From positions 806,001 through 870,000 of the forward strand of contig NZ_JAFBFC010000001.1 in assembly GCF_016909075.1 (NCBI RefSeq): DNA of 64,000 bases, read 5' to 3'. The notes beneath the pieces were generated by a model that saw only the letters and a program-made list of their open reading frames with translations, was not told the DNA's origin and did no database searches. Positions 24,852 to 34,044 of the stretch are shown here, in pieces. Source of the stretch: Priestia iocasae. GTDB taxonomy: Bacteria > Bacillota > Bacilli > Bacillales > Bacillaceae_H. The translations under genes and the position numbers were made by a program. Position 1 is the first letter of the stretch. Each line of letters begins with the position of its first letter.

Positions 24852-25880
24852 TTAAACACTGAATTTTGACAAACGTAAACTCTCATAAGTATCCGTCATT
24901 TCAAATACAAATGATGTAAGTAAGAACTCTTTAATGTTGTGTTTTGTGCTTTCGTTACTTCGACTATCGACAAATAAAAACCAAGCAAGGTAGTTGTCGA
25001 GGTATTTTGTAGACACACCTTTAAAACGGTGTATCCATTGTTTCATACGAGAATGGAGACCATTTACATTTTGGATGTGATACAAGCCCTTTATAACGTG
25101 TTTGCCATCGTTTGATTTAATTCTATAATGTTCTATTCCTTTTTCTTTTGCATACGTTTTGTAGGCTCTCCAAGCATCTGTAACAAGTACATTATTAGGT
25201 GTCAGTTTAGAACCAATCATAGTATCCACCTTAGTTTTCACAACACGCCCCATACAAACAACCTTTGAAACAGTTGCTTTTGTACGGTCTCTGGCAACAA
25301 GAACACAAACTTGTTCGTGGCTAATCCCTCTATGTTTAGACTTTCCACCACGCTTTCGAGGTTTGCGTTCAGTAATGCTACGTCTACCTTTTTCAGAGTA
25401 TAGAAAATAGGTCTCGTCTACTTCAACGATACCTTCAAATTGTTCAAAATCCATTTGTTTTAATGCACTTAACAATTTGTGCCTCCAATAAAAAAGAGTA
25501 ACCCAAGTAACCCCTACGATTTCAGCAGATTTTCGCAGGGAATAGCCTTTGAACATACAATCAACAAACGTAATCCATTCATCGCCTTTTCGAGTGCGAT
25601 AAAGAACTGTGTTAGTTGTATCAGTAAAGGTCTTAATGCAACACTTACAACGATAACGTTGGCGACCATTGTATTTTCCGAACCTAACAACGTGTTCCGA
25701 TGCACAATGAGGACATTCAAATCCTTCATTAAAACGAGTTTCTCTCATCTCGTTAATTAGACGACCACCGACGGAGGAAGAAGGTTCAACGTAGCGTTTC
25801 ACCCATTGAAACACTCGCTCTTTTTCTGTATGTGGCAAATTGCCGATATGTTTTAATAGATTACTGAACGCTTTGCTCAA
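24852..25880 (-). CDS. IS1595-family (ISXO2-like) transposase
   Basis: The 342-residue protein has an N-terminal zinc ribbon, C-P-H-C...C-K-C-C (about residues 55-80). The ISXO2-like DDE core follows: V-E-V-D-E-T-Y-F, V-T-D-A-W-R-A-Y and the N-V-N-G-L-H-S-R-M-K-Q-W segment with the last catalytic position. No frameshift or stop is seen, so it is probably active. The start is TTG at 25880, after GGGAGGTGATAAGG; the longer frame to 25943 runs towards the right inverted repeat without a ribosome site. Confidence 0.9.
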   Translation of the reverse strand: MSKAFSNLLKHIGNLPHTEKERVFQWVKRYVEPSSSVGGRLINEMRETRFNEGFECPHCASEHVVRFGKYNGRQRYRCKCCIKTFTDTTNTVLYRTRKGDEWITFVDCMFKGYSLRKSAEIVGVTWVTLFYWRHKLLSALKQMDFEQFEGIVEVDETYFLYSEKGRRSITERKPRKRGGKSKHRGISHEQVCVLVARDRTKATVSKVVCMGRVVKTKVDTMIGSKLTPNNVLVTDAWRAYKTYAKEKGIEHYRIKSNDGKHVIKGLYHIQNVNGLHSRMKQWIHRFKGVSTKYLDNYLAWFLFVDSRSNESTKHNIKEFLLTSFVFEMTDTYESLRLSKFSV

Positions 25881-25970
25881 CCTTATCACCTCCCGAATGT
25901 TTGTTCTTATGCTTATTATACTAAGATTTCGGGTAGGTTTCAAATATCAACATTTACCTTTAACAGAGCC

Positions 25971-25978
25971 TAAAAAAT
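25971..25978. repeat. Target-site duplication, right copy
   Basis: TAAAAAAT, identical to 24360-24367, directly follows the right inverted repeat. Confidence 0.85.
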
Positions 25979-26036
25979 AAAAACGTTTATGACTGAAAAG
26001 AATTTCCTGCTAGTTAACAAGTAGTTTGAAAGGATA

Positions 26037-26226
26037 CAGCTATTGTATTATATAGCCATCTAAAGAACAAAGAAAACGTAGCATCATACTTTGTGGTAAA
26101 AGGAGAAGAATTCTTTTTGTTTCACCTATTATATAATCAGCGAGTAGAAATGAATGGGAAAGTTGTACAAAAAGTATGGATGAAGAAGAGGTTTAGTCAA
26201 AAAGGGGAAAATAACCACTTCGACTA
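26037..26226 (+). pseudogene. Possible coding remnant without a start codon
   Basis: A frame reading A-I-V-L-Y-S-H-L-K...K-V-W-M-K-K-R-F...H-F-D stays open for about 63 codons and ends with TAA at 26224-26226, inside the terminator hairpin. Its residue mix looks protein-like and a GAAAGGA motif lies just upstream, but the frame begins after a TGA and has no ATG, GTG or TTG at a sensible distance. It could be the 3' remnant of a gene, use a rare ATT start, or be chance. Confidence 0.3.
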
Positions 26227-26235
26227 AACCTCTTT
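26186..26235. terminator. Hairpin downstream of vpr
   Basis: AAGAGGTTTAGTC (26186-26198) pairs perfectly with GACTAAACCTCTT (26222-26234). It lies 20 bp past the vpr stop on the minus strand. T-runs on either side are weak. Confidence 0.65.
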
Positions 26236-26255
26236 AAACATGTATCATGATTTTA

Positions 26256-28679
26256 TTATTTAACGATGATTTCTCCGCCATATACATAGTCTTCTTTACC
26301 TGCTTTTTTAGCGAAAGCAAATAAGTTGTATTTACCAGCAGAAAGTGGCTGACCGAATAATTCACCGTTCCAAGTAAACGTTTGGAACTCGTTTTCTACA
26401 TTTTTATAAGTAGCAGCGTTCCCAAGGTAGTTTAAATTTTCATCATATACCCAAAATACTAATTCTTCGGCGCCACCAGGTAAATAAACATCAAATGCGT
26501 ACGTACCGTTCTCATTATCTGTTACGTCAAATAATGTAACGCGAGGATAGTCCGGTTCTTTTACGAAAAGAATCGTTGGTACTTCAATGACTTCTTTGTT
26601 ATCTGTTAATGTGATTACACCTTCATAATAACCAGGTTCTAAATTACTTGCTTCAACTTTGATGTCTAACTTTACTTTTTCTTTTTTATTTGCTTTTACT
26701 TTTACATTCTTCATTGGCTTTACATCAATACCAGCTGGTGAATTTGTAAATGCTACACTTACATCATATGTCTTGTCCTTATTTGAAAGGTTCTGTACTT
26801 CAAACTTTTGTTTTGCTTTTTGTTTTCCCTTGTCTTTGTAGAATGTGCCAAAAGAATGACTACCTGGTGTGACAAGCGTTTTTGCTTCAATTGCTTCGAC
26901 AACACGGATACTACCAGCACCTTGAGTGTTATGTGGATATACCTTACCAGTTGCATCTTGTAATTTATCTGCTGTATTCATTAGAGCAGCTTTGACATCT
27001 TCTACGCTCCAGCTAGGGTTTGCTTGCAACACAAGTGCCGCTGCTCCTGCTACGTGAGGAGATGCCATACTTGTTCCTTGTTTTGATCCATATCCATGAG
27101 GATTTGAAGCGTCATGAGTAGGAACGGTACTAACGATATCTACACCTGGAGCTGATACGTCTGGCTTAATCATCCATGTATCCAATACTGGTCCTCGAGA
27201 TGAAAAGTCTGCCATGGTTTCACCAATATCTTGTGAAAACTTAGAATTGATTGAACCACTTTGATTTCCTGATTTTAAAGCGGCAGCTAGCTTGTCTCCA
27301 TCCGCTTTTGTTAATTTTAATGTAGGCAAAGAAGTTCCTGGGATAACAGGGATCGGTCTTTCTGCATCATCAACGTTGTTGAAAATAACAACGGCTTTGG
27401 CCCCAGCTGCTTTTGCATTATCCACTTTTTCCACAAATGGTATTGCTCCACGTTGAATAACAGCGACTTTATCTTTCACATCTTTATTAACAAAATCTTC
27501 AGTCGTTCCTAAACCTGTAAACGTAAAATCTAAATTCTGCCCATTTAATGCGAGTAAATCTTCATCGCTAGGGAAGCCCATCACTGATGAAGATGCATAG
27601 CTTACATCACCGACTTGAAGGGTAGATTCATAGACTTTGTAAGGTAGTTGAGTAGCACCTACTGAAATTGCTTCGCGTGATGTTCCAGGAGAGCCGACTG
27701 TCCAGTTTTTAGGACCACTATTTCCGTTTGAGGTAACAGCAACAACACCGTCAGCCATTGCACGGTCAAGCGCTAAGCTTGTTGCCCAGTCAGGATTATT
27801 TAATGAATTTCCTAAAGACAAGTTCATAATATCTGCGCCATCTTCAACAGCACGGTCAATAGCGGCTACAACGTTTTCAGTTGATCCACTTCCACCTGGG
27901 CCTAATACTCGATAGGCAAGAAGAGTAGATTCGGGAGCGACACCTTTAATTTGCCCATTAGCTGCAACTGTTCCTGCTACGTGTGTACCGTGCGTGGTCT
28001 CAGCTCCACGTGGATCTCCTATTGGTGTTTCTTGAGGATCATTGTCGTTGTCTACAAAATCCCACCCTTTGTAGTCACCAAAAGCTTGATCAAGATCTGG
28101 ATGAGTATAATCAACACCCGTATCAATGACAGCAACTTTTACACCTTTACCTGTATAACCAGACTGCCAGGCTTTGTGAGAACCGATATAAGGAGAGCTT
28201 TTATCCATTTGTGGGCTAAATTCTTCTTGGGTTAATTCTCTGGATTTTACTTCTGTTGTTCTGTATGCAACATCAGGATAAACAGCTCGAACACCTGAAA
28301 TTGATGCTAGTTTACTAATTTCGTTTGCTGGTAGTTCCGCAGAGAATCCAGCAAAAACGTGATCATATTCTTTTTTTACTTTTGCCTCTTTAGATGAAGA
28401 AGCTAATTTTACTTTTACTTCATCACGTGCTTTTTTAATGTTCCCTTTGGATTGCTTTTTCCCTTTTTTCTTTGCTTCGACAATCGACTCTTCTGTTAAT
28501 TCGACAATGACTTTTACATTTTGAGATGAAGTTAAGTTGAAATTACCATGAATTTTTGCAACAGAAGGCTGTGCAGGTGGGTGATTAGTAGTAGCAGATG
28601 CTCCTCCAACCGCAAATGTTGATAAAGCGAATGTGAATGCGACTGTACTTAACACAGAACGTACATGAATTTTTTTCAT
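26256..28679 (-). CDS. vpr: Minor extracellular serine protease Vpr (subtilase S8)
   Basis: The 807-residue preproprotein has a signal peptide (to about residue 30) and an I9-type propeptide with V-I-V-E-L-T-E-E. The S8 catalytic domain carries the triad in V-I-D-T-G-V-D-Y-T-H-P-D-L, T-H-G-T-H-V-A-G and G-T-S-M-A-S-P-H-V-A-G. A protease-associated (PA) insert lies between the His and Ser motifs (around A-V-I-Q-R-G-A-I-P-F). The C-terminal 200 residues are beta-rich Fn3-like repeats. The layout and size match Bacillus Vpr, a secreted protease. It is a single gene with its own downstream hairpin. Confidence 0.95.
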   Translation of the reverse strand: MKKIHVRSVLSTVAFTFALSTFAVGGASATTNHPPAQPSVAKIHGNFNLTSSQNVKVIVELTEESIVEAKKKGKKQSKGNIKKARDEVKVKLASSSKEAKVKKEYDHVFAGFSAELPANEISKLASISGVRAVYPDVAYRTTEVKSRELTQEEFSPQMDKSSPYIGSHKAWQSGYTGKGVKVAVIDTGVDYTHPDLDQAFGDYKGWDFVDNDNDPQETPIGDPRGAETTHGTHVAGTVAANGQIKGVAPESTLLAYRVLGPGGSGSTENVVAAIDRAVEDGADIMNLSLGNSLNNPDWATSLALDRAMADGVVAVTSNGNSGPKNWTVGSPGTSREAISVGATQLPYKVYESTLQVGDVSYASSSVMGFPSDEDLLALNGQNLDFTFTGLGTTEDFVNKDVKDKVAVIQRGAIPFVEKVDNAKAAGAKAVVIFNNVDDAERPIPVIPGTSLPTLKLTKADGDKLAAALKSGNQSGSINSKFSQDIGETMADFSSRGPVLDTWMIKPDVSAPGVDIVSTVPTHDASNPHGYGSKQGTSMASPHVAGAAALVLQANPSWSVEDVKAALMNTADKLQDATGKVYPHNTQGAGSIRVVEAIEAKTLVTPGSHSFGTFYKDKGKQKAKQKFEVQNLSNKDKTYDVSVAFTNSPAGIDVKPMKNVKVKANKKEKVKLDIKVEASNLEPGYYEGVITLTDNKEVIEVPTILFVKEPDYPRVTLFDVTDNENGTYAFDVYLPGGAEELVFWVYDENLNYLGNAATYKNVENEFQTFTWNGELFGQPLSAGKYNLFAFAKKAGKEDYVYGGEIIVK

Positions 28680-29003
28680 CTATTTCTAGACACTCCATTT
28701 CTATTTGTAATTGGTGAAAAGCGCGAGAATATGTATGCAATCACCTCCTAGGTCAGCGCGCAATTCTTTCCCCTTTTATTGAGGTGAACTTTTTTATAAT
28801 AGTAAGAATATTCTACAAAAAATCACAAAAACCTTGATTCGATAGATGTGTTTTTGTGTCGAACCAAAATAGGTAATTAAACTCAAAAAAGAATCATTTT
28901 ATGTATTTTTATGTAAAATAAAAACGAAAAAAGTCCCTATTTTTATGAAAATAGAGACTTTTTATGTGATGTTTAGGTAATTAGGATTAGTATGAAAGTT
29001 GAG
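28680..29003. other. Intergenic region upstream of vpr
   Basis: This 324-bp AT-rich gap between two minus-strand genes contains the terminator at 28927-28963 and presumably the vpr promoter. I see no further gene or clear operator. Confidence 0.5.
28927..28963 (-). terminator. Terminator of the Gly/Tyr-rich small protein gene
   Basis: AAAAAAGTCCCTATTTT pairs with AAAATAGAGACTTTTT with one mismatch and a 4-nt loop. It lies 40 bp past the stop of the minus-strand gene. Confidence 0.7.
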
Positions 29004-29267
29004 TTAAATGAAAAATAATGCAGATAAAGCGACACCTGTAATAAAACCTAAAGCGACTCCGTAAGCTGGACCATATCCATACCCATAACCATATCGATAA
29101 CCAAAATAGCCAAATCCTCTAGGACCGCGTCCCCGTGTTAATGGCTGGATGTAAACGTGACTTCTAGAAACATTCGCAATACGCCCAACATGAACGCGTC
29201 CTCCGCGATCTGTGATACGAACAACTCGCCCTCTGTAACGGTTACATAGTTGATGATAGTTTGCCAT
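29004..29267 (-). CDS. Small protein with a beta-barrel-like N-terminus and Gly/Tyr-rich segment
   Basis: The 87-residue protein begins with about 45 residues rich in alternating beta-strand patterns, R-G-R-V-V-R-I-T-D-R-G-G-R-V-H-V-G-R-I, resembling a small SH3/LSm-like barrel. A Gly/Tyr-rich linker with G-Y-R-Y-G-Y-G-Y-G-Y-G and a C-terminal hydrophobic span follow. The ribosome site is GAAGGGGGATG. Similar short proteins occur in Bacillus genomes as hypotheticals. A spore or membrane-surface role is possible but unproven. Confidence 0.65.
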   Translation of the reverse strand: MANYHQLCNRYRGRVVRITDRGGRVHVGRIANVSRSHVYIQPLTRGRGPRGFGYFGYRYGYGYGYGPAYGVALGFITGVALSALFFI

Positions 29268-29344
29268 CTTGTTTCATCCCCCTTCGTTTCCCTTATTACA
29301 CTATGAGAAAAGGGATGGACATGTCTGGACGAGTATCTAGATTT

Positions 29345-30061
29345 TTACGTTTTGCAACAAAATATGCGATAGCCCAGTGAGCGAGAAAATTGCATTGTAT
29401 AGTGTTCATGCTGATCAAAAATATCATATAGTTCCTCTGGGACATCGCTAGATAGATGAAATTCAGTTCCTTCTTCAACTTCATGCTCTTCGATTTGCAA
29501 GTGGGGAGGGGAAAGAACAGTAACATGTTGAAAGCCAGCTTCGTTTAATTTTTTAACCCATTCTTTTTCTGTGAGCAATTGGGGAAATCCATAGAAAGAT
29601 TTTATGGTGTCACAATCTTTGCTACTCATTAATTCGTCCTTTGCCATTTCGATTGCTAAAAAGGTGCCAGTTGGCTTTAACACACGTGCATATTCTTTTA
29701 GTGAAAGATCTAAGTTGGAAAAAATGGAAACAGATTCTGATAGAACAAAATCAAAAGAATGTTGAGGGAAGGATAAGGATTCCGCATTTTCTTTTAAAGC
29801 TTTCAAAGGAAGAGAAAGAGTAGCAAAGCGTTCATTTGCTTTTTGAATCATAAGAGGGTGTTGATCACATGGAGTGACCTTGCAATTGAATTCGGTAGCT
29901 ATATAGCTAGATGTTTGTCCTGTTCCGCAGCCAATATCTAAAATAGAAGTGTCGTTCTTTATTTGTTGTTCTTCTAATAACCATTTTGTTACATATAAGC
30001 CTCCAGGATGTGCACCACCTATCCCGAATACAGCAAGAAAATCTGTATAAGTAAATGCCAT
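29345..30061 (-). CDS. SAM-dependent methyltransferase (class I)
   Basis: The 238-residue protein has the class I motif I, L-D-I-G-C-G-T-G-Q-T, then the acidic post-II region and a motif resembling F-D-F-V-L-S-E-S-V. The layout is that of the UbiE/Methyltransf_11 group acting on small molecules. The N-terminus has G-G-A-H-P-G-G before motif I. The ATG at 30061 follows AGGAGGA. No neighbour hints at a substrate. Confidence 0.85.
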   Translation of the reverse strand: MAFTYTDFLAVFGIGGAHPGGLYVTKWLLEEQQIKNDTSILDIGCGTGQTSSYIATEFNCKVTPCDQHPLMIQKANERFATLSLPLKALKENAESLSFPQHSFDFVLSESVSIFSNLDLSLKEYARVLKPTGTFLAIEMAKDELMSSKDCDTIKSFYGFPQLLTEKEWVKKLNEAGFQHVTVLSPPHLQIEEHEVEEGTEFHLSSDVPEELYDIFDQHEHYTMQFSRSLGYRIFCCKT

Positions 30062-30344
30062 TTATTCATTCCTCCTACATGTCATGAGAGTTACAATATC
30101 ACGACAATTTATTTCTACCTTTAATTTATGAATAGAGTGTAAAAGATGTTAAATAAAGCGTTATGTAAAAAGTTTCGAAACTCGAGATTTTTCTGTTGCG
30201 TAAACAATGTGCTAACCCGTATAGTTATGAAGGATATAAGGAAGCAACATCGTTCATGTAGCAAAGAAAAGAAGCTATTTATAGTGCTTACATTAAGATG
30301 TGATAAATCTTCAATTAAAAGATTGAGATAAAGGAGGATTATAT

Positions 30345-31550
30345 GTGAAAGACATTCAAAATAAGACAGGACCGCTCATTTTATTAATGATTAATATGTT
30401 TATTGTCATGACAGGAATCGGTCTCATTATTCCAATTATGCCTGCTTATATTGAAGAGTTTGGAGCAAGTGGACAAACATTAGGTTTACTTGTGGCCGCG
30501 TTTGGATTAACGCAGTTTTTATTCTCACCAATTGCAGGTGAGCTTTCGGATAAATACGGTCGAAGACTCATTATTATTGGAGGAATTGCTGGTTTTTCGT
30601 TCTCACAAATTATTTTTGCCTTTGGAACGGAAATGTGGCATTTATATGTATCTCGCTTAATAGGAGGAGCATCGGCTGCGTTTATTATTCCGCCAATGAT
30701 GGCTTATGTAGCTGATATTACAACAGAAGAAAAGCGTGGTAAAGGGATGGGATTATTAGGTGCGGCGATGTCGTTAGGCTTTGTTATCGGTCCAGGAATC
30801 GGTGGCTTTTTAGCTGAATTTGGCACGAGAGCGCCATTTTATATGTCTTCAGCTGTTGCTGCATTCTCAACAATTATGTCCATTTTATTCATTCCAGAAA
30901 CATTGAGTAAAGAGCAACAAGAGACAGCTCGCCAATCCACTAAAAAAAGAGAGTCCATTACCAAACAAATTATTCGCTCAACGAAAGCGCCTTATGCTGT
31001 ACTACTGTACCTTGTGTTTGCTATGAGTTTTGGGCTGGCGAACTTTGAAGCGATCTTCGGTTTGTATGTTGATCTTAAGCATAATTTCACTGCGAAAGAT
31101 ATTGCAATTGTGATTACCGCGACAAGTTTAATCGGTGTGTTTATTCAAGGTATTGCAGTTAATATGTTGATTAAAAAGTTTGGAGAGAAAATGGTTGTTT
31201 ACGTGACACTTTTAGGTTCTTCTTTAGGATTTGTATTAGCAATTCTAGCTGGAAGCTACATGGGTGTGTTTGTCACAACTGTTTTATTTTTTATCATGAC
31301 GTCGTTACTGCGACCGGCTGTTAATACACTTCTGTCAAAAATGGCAGGAAATGAACAAGGGTTTGTAGCGGGAATGAACAATGCTTATATGAGTCTTGGG
31401 AACATTGTAGGTCCCGCACTTGCTGGACTGTTATTTGATGTTAATATTGAATTTCCGTATATGTTAGGGGCGTTTGTTCTGTTACTAAGCTTTGGCCTTG
31501 CTTATAGCTGGGGGCGAAAAGGTGAAGAAATAAAAGTAAAAACAACGTAA
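30345..31550 (+). CDS. MFS multidrug exporter (Bmr/NorA-like)
   Basis: The 401-residue, 12-span major facilitator protein belongs to drug:H+ antiporter family 1. Motif A is G-E-L-S-D-K-Y-G-R-R after TM2, motif C is G-P-G-I-G-G-F-L-A-E in TM5, and the later segment L-S-K-M-A-G-N-E-Q-G-F closely resembles Bacillus Bmr. Export of lipophilic drugs or dyes is likely. The GTG start at 30345 follows AAGGAGG. No MerR-type BmrR regulator is adjacent. Confidence 0.85.
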   Translation: MKDIQNKTGPLILLMINMFIVMTGIGLIIPIMPAYIEEFGASGQTLGLLVAAFGLTQFLFSPIAGELSDKYGRRLIIIGGIAGFSFSQIIFAFGTEMWHLYVSRLIGGASAAFIIPPMMAYVADITTEEKRGKGMGLLGAAMSLGFVIGPGIGGFLAEFGTRAPFYMSSAVAAFSTIMSILFIPETLSKEQQETARQSTKKRESITKQIIRSTKAPYAVLLYLVFAMSFGLANFEAIFGLYVDLKHNFTAKDIAIVITATSLIGVFIQGIAVNMLIKKFGEKMVVYVTLLGSSLGFVLAILAGSYMGVFVTTVLFFIMTSLLRPAVNTLLSKMAGNEQGFVAGMNNAYMSLGNIVGPALAGLLFDVNIEFPYMLGAFVLLLSFGLAYSWGRKGEEIKVKTT

Positions 31551-31595
31551 AAAAGAGCAAGGAAAGCTAGTAATCAGCTTTCCTTGCTCTTTTTA
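31549..31595. terminator. Bidirectional terminator between the MFS and BASS genes
   Basis: AAAAGAGCAAGGAAAGCT pairs with AGCTTTCCTTGCTCTTTT around a 7-nt loop, with A- and T-runs on both sides, between convergent genes. Confidence 0.9.
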
Positions 31596-32555
31596 TTTAG
31601 CAACAGGCGTATCATTGGTTGTTTCTACTGACTGTTTTCGTTTTCCCCACCATGTTGCAAGAAGCGGACCTGATATATTATGCCACACGCTAAAGATTGC
31701 ACTTGGTACAGCAGCAAGGGGAGAAAAGTGTGCAACGGCTAGTGCAGCGCCTAACCCAGAATTTTGCATACCCACTTCAATGGAAATTGCTTTTTGATCT
31801 CGATAATCTAACTTTAGTAGTTTTGCTAGTAGATAGCCTAATAGCAATCCAACACAATTATGTAACACCACAATAGTGAAGATAGTCAATCCTGTTTCCG
31901 CTATTCTTTCTGCATTGAGTGCTACAACTGCTGAGGCAACTGCAACAATTCCAACTACTGAAACAAGTGGGAGCGCGTTCACGCTCTTTTGTACTTGCTT
32001 GTTGAATAATGATTGTACAATGATTCCTAATACAATAGGGAGTACAATCATTTTTAAAATCGAAACGACTAAAGAGCTCGCTGACACAGGAAGCCATTGA
32101 CTGGCAAATAATAAAATAAGGGCAGGGGTTAAAATTGGTGCTAATAGTGTTGAAACAGATGTAATGGCTACAGATAAAGCTGTATTTCCCTTTGCTAAAT
32201 ACGTCATGACATTTGAAGCAGTACCCCCAGGGCAACAACCAACTAAAATAACACCAACCGCGATTTCAGGTGGTAGTTGAAAAAGAGTTGCCAAACCAAA
32301 AGCGAGAAGAGGCATGATTGTAAATTGTGCTAAAACTCCAATGAACACAGCTTTTGGCATCTTTAAAATAGATTTAAAATCATCTAAAGATAATGTTAAT
32401 CCCATTCCAAACATAATAATTCCAAGTAGAAGAGGAATATGTGGACCAATCCATGTAAAGCCTTCAGGAAATAAAAAGCTAATAACTCCAAATAGAATCA
32501 CCCATAATGCAAACGTATTTCCTGCGAAGGAACTGATTCTCTCTAATGTTTTCAT
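31593..32555 (-). CDS. yocS: Bile acid:Na+ symporter family transporter (YocS-like)
   Basis: The 320-residue BASS-family protein has about ten spans. Segments seen include [11 protein letters not shown], the crossing-helix motif [18 protein letters not shown] and [12 protein letters not shown]. It matches Bacillus YocS in length and opening. The family exports or imports organic anions, including pantoate/pantothenate precursors and keto acids; the substrate here is unknown. The ribosome site is GGGGGA. Confidence 0.85.
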   Translation of the reverse strand: MKTLERISSFAGNTFALWVILFGVISFLFPEGFTWIGPHIPLLLGIIMFGMGLTLSLDDFKSILKMPKAVFIGVLAQFTIMPLLAFGLATLFQLPPEIAVGVILVGCCPGGTASNVMTYLAKGNTALSVAITSVSTLLAPILTPALILLFASQWLPVSASSLVVSILKMIVLPIVLGIIVQSLFNKQVQKSVNALPLVSVVGIVAVASAVVALNAERIAETGLTIFTIVVLHNCVGLLLGYLLAKLLKLDYRDQKAISIEVGMQNSGLGAALAVAHFSPLAAVPSAIFSVWHNISGPLLATWWGKRKQSVETTNDTPVAK

Positions 32556-32633
32556 ATGTATGTCCCCCTAAAAAAGATATACTTGTCATTATAAACATAA
32601 TTCTGAATTTTTCAATATTATTTTAAGGGAAAT

Positions 32634-32676
32634 AAAAAAGGAAGCTAACCATACGAATTAGCTTCCTTTCTTTTTA
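32634..32676 (-). terminator. Terminator of the YjiH-like gene
   Basis: AAAGGAAGCTAA pairs with TTAGCTTCCTTT at the 3' end of the minus-strand gene; read on the minus strand it is followed by TTTTTT. Confidence 0.8.
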
Positions 32677-34035
32677 GAATAAAATATGTGCCACAATCAC
32701 GACAATCGGTAACGTAATTAATGTACGCTCGATAAAAATAATAACTAAATCAGTGAATGTAACAGGAATCTTAGAACCTAGTAAAAGTCCCCCAACTTCT
32801 GACATGTAGATTAATTGAGTAACAGATACACATGCAATGACAAAGCGTGTTAATTCACTTTCAATTCCACTTCCGATAACCGCAGGTAAGAACATATCAG
32901 CAAATCCTACTACCATCGTTTGAGCAGCTTCTGCAGCCTCTGGAACCTGTAAAACTGATAAAAGTGGAACAAAAGGTGCGCCTAACCATGAGAAAATTGG
33001 TGTGTATTCAGCAATGACTAAAGCCAAGGTTCCTAGTGCCATAACAATTGGTACAACACCCATCCACATATCTAAAATGTTCTTTACCCCGTCGTGTAAA
33101 AATTCTTTTACACCTTTAGTAGTTTTTGCACGGTTCACCGCTTGATTAAATCCCCAAGAAAAAGTTGTATGTCCTTGTGGAATTGTTTCATCTCCGACAT
33201 TTGTTGCAGCGTGTTCAAAATACGTATCTGCTTTTCTTGATAACGGAGGAATGCGTGGCATTATAATCGCTGCTACAAATCCAGCTAATAGAATCGTTAA
33301 ATAGTAAGGAATGATGTAAGCTTCTAGATTCATATAGCTTAAAATAACGATACTAAAGGTAATGGATACAACAGAGAAAGTTGTTCCAATTACAGCAGCT
33401 TCACGCTTTGTATAATAGCCTTCTTCGTATTGTTTACTTGTAAGGAGTACCCCGATGGTTCCATCTCCAAGCCAAGAAGCTAGGCAATCGATGGATGATC
33501 GACCAGGCAAAGTAAAAACAGGTCTCATAAACTTTGTAAATAAAGCACCACATAATTCAAGTAATCCGTAATTTAACAATAAAGGTAATAGGAGTCCAGC
33601 AAATAAAAACACAGAAAATAGGACTGGAATTAAGTCGTATAACAATAAACCGCCTGTATTCTCAGACCAAATGGCCTCAGGTCCTACTTTGAAAAGAGTC
33701 ATTATAATGAAAATGGTTCCTAACACACGAGCTACAATCCAAATAGGGCTCACAAGTAATAGAGAAGATAAAAAAGAACTTTTGCTAACAAAAGCTGGTT
33801 TAATTAAGGTTGCTAGTAAAGTTAAAAGTGCTGTAATAGCTACAATAATAGACATAATCATAGGTAACTGACTTTCTAATGCACCCTGAACGCTTTTTGC
33901 TAATATAGCCACTGGTATCGTTAGTTCGCCTTTATAAGAAAAGGGGATGATAAACAAGAAAATACCAATTAATGAAGGGATGATGAATGTTAAGACATTC
34001 TCTAATGAGTACGATGTTTGCTTTGTTTGTTTCAA
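32674..34035 (-). CDS. YjiH family membrane protein (nucleoside-recognition Gate domain)
   Basis: The 453-residue integral membrane protein has about ten spans and two Gate-type segments: W-L-G-D-G-T-I-G-V-L-L-T near residue 190 and G-F-A-D-M-F-L-P-A-V-I-G-S-G near residue 395. The Gate domain is shared with nucleoside transporters and SpoVG-type spore proteins. The start is TTG at 34035, five bases after GAGGTGA; the GTG at 34044 is part of the ribosome site. The substrate is unknown. Confidence 0.8.
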   Translation of the reverse strand: MKQTKQTSYSLENVLTFIIPSLIGIFLFIIPFSYKGELTIPVAILAKSVQGALESQLPMIMSIIVAITALLTLLATLIKPAFVSKSSFLSSLLLVSPIWIVARVLGTIFIIMTLFKVGPEAIWSENTGGLLLYDLIPVLFSVFLFAGLLLPLLLNYGLLELCGALFTKFMRPVFTLPGRSSIDCLASWLGDGTIGVLLTSKQYEEGYYTKREAAVIGTTFSVVSITFSIVILSYMNLEAYIIPYYLTILLAGFVAAIIMPRIPPLSRKADTYFEHAATNVGDETIPQGHTTFSWGFNQAVNRAKTTKGVKEFLHDGVKNILDMWMGVVPIVMALGTLALVIAEYTPIFSWLGAPFVPLLSVLQVPEAAEAAQTMVVGFADMFLPAVIGSGIESELTRFVIACVSVTQLIYMSEVGGLLLGSKIPVTFTDLVIIFIERTLITLPIVVIVAHILF

Positions 34036-34044
34036 GATGTTCAC

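Larger units (their letters stand above)
24368..25970. mobile_element. IS1595-like insertion element with a passenger gene
   Basis: The 1603-bp element is bounded by imperfect inverted repeats. The left end starts GGCTGTGTTAAA and the right end, read inward, starts GGCTCTGTTAAA; about 24 of the first 29 bases match. Both ends are flanked by TAAAAAAT, an 8-bp duplication typical of this family. Inside, on the minus strand, are an ISXO2-like DDE transposase and, downstream of it, a TPR-protein gene. The exact duplication and intact transposase suggest a recent insertion. I know of no named element with this content. Confidence 0.85.

Noticed and set aside
29641-29823. Open frames opposite the methyltransferase and other large genes
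   Set aside because: They overlap well-supported genes, lack ribosome sites and have no recognisable domains.
30146-30331. 61-codon open frame upstream of the MFS exporter
   Set aside because: It has no ribosome site, a basic Cys-rich composition, and ends just before the exporter's ribosome site. It probably belongs to the promoter region.
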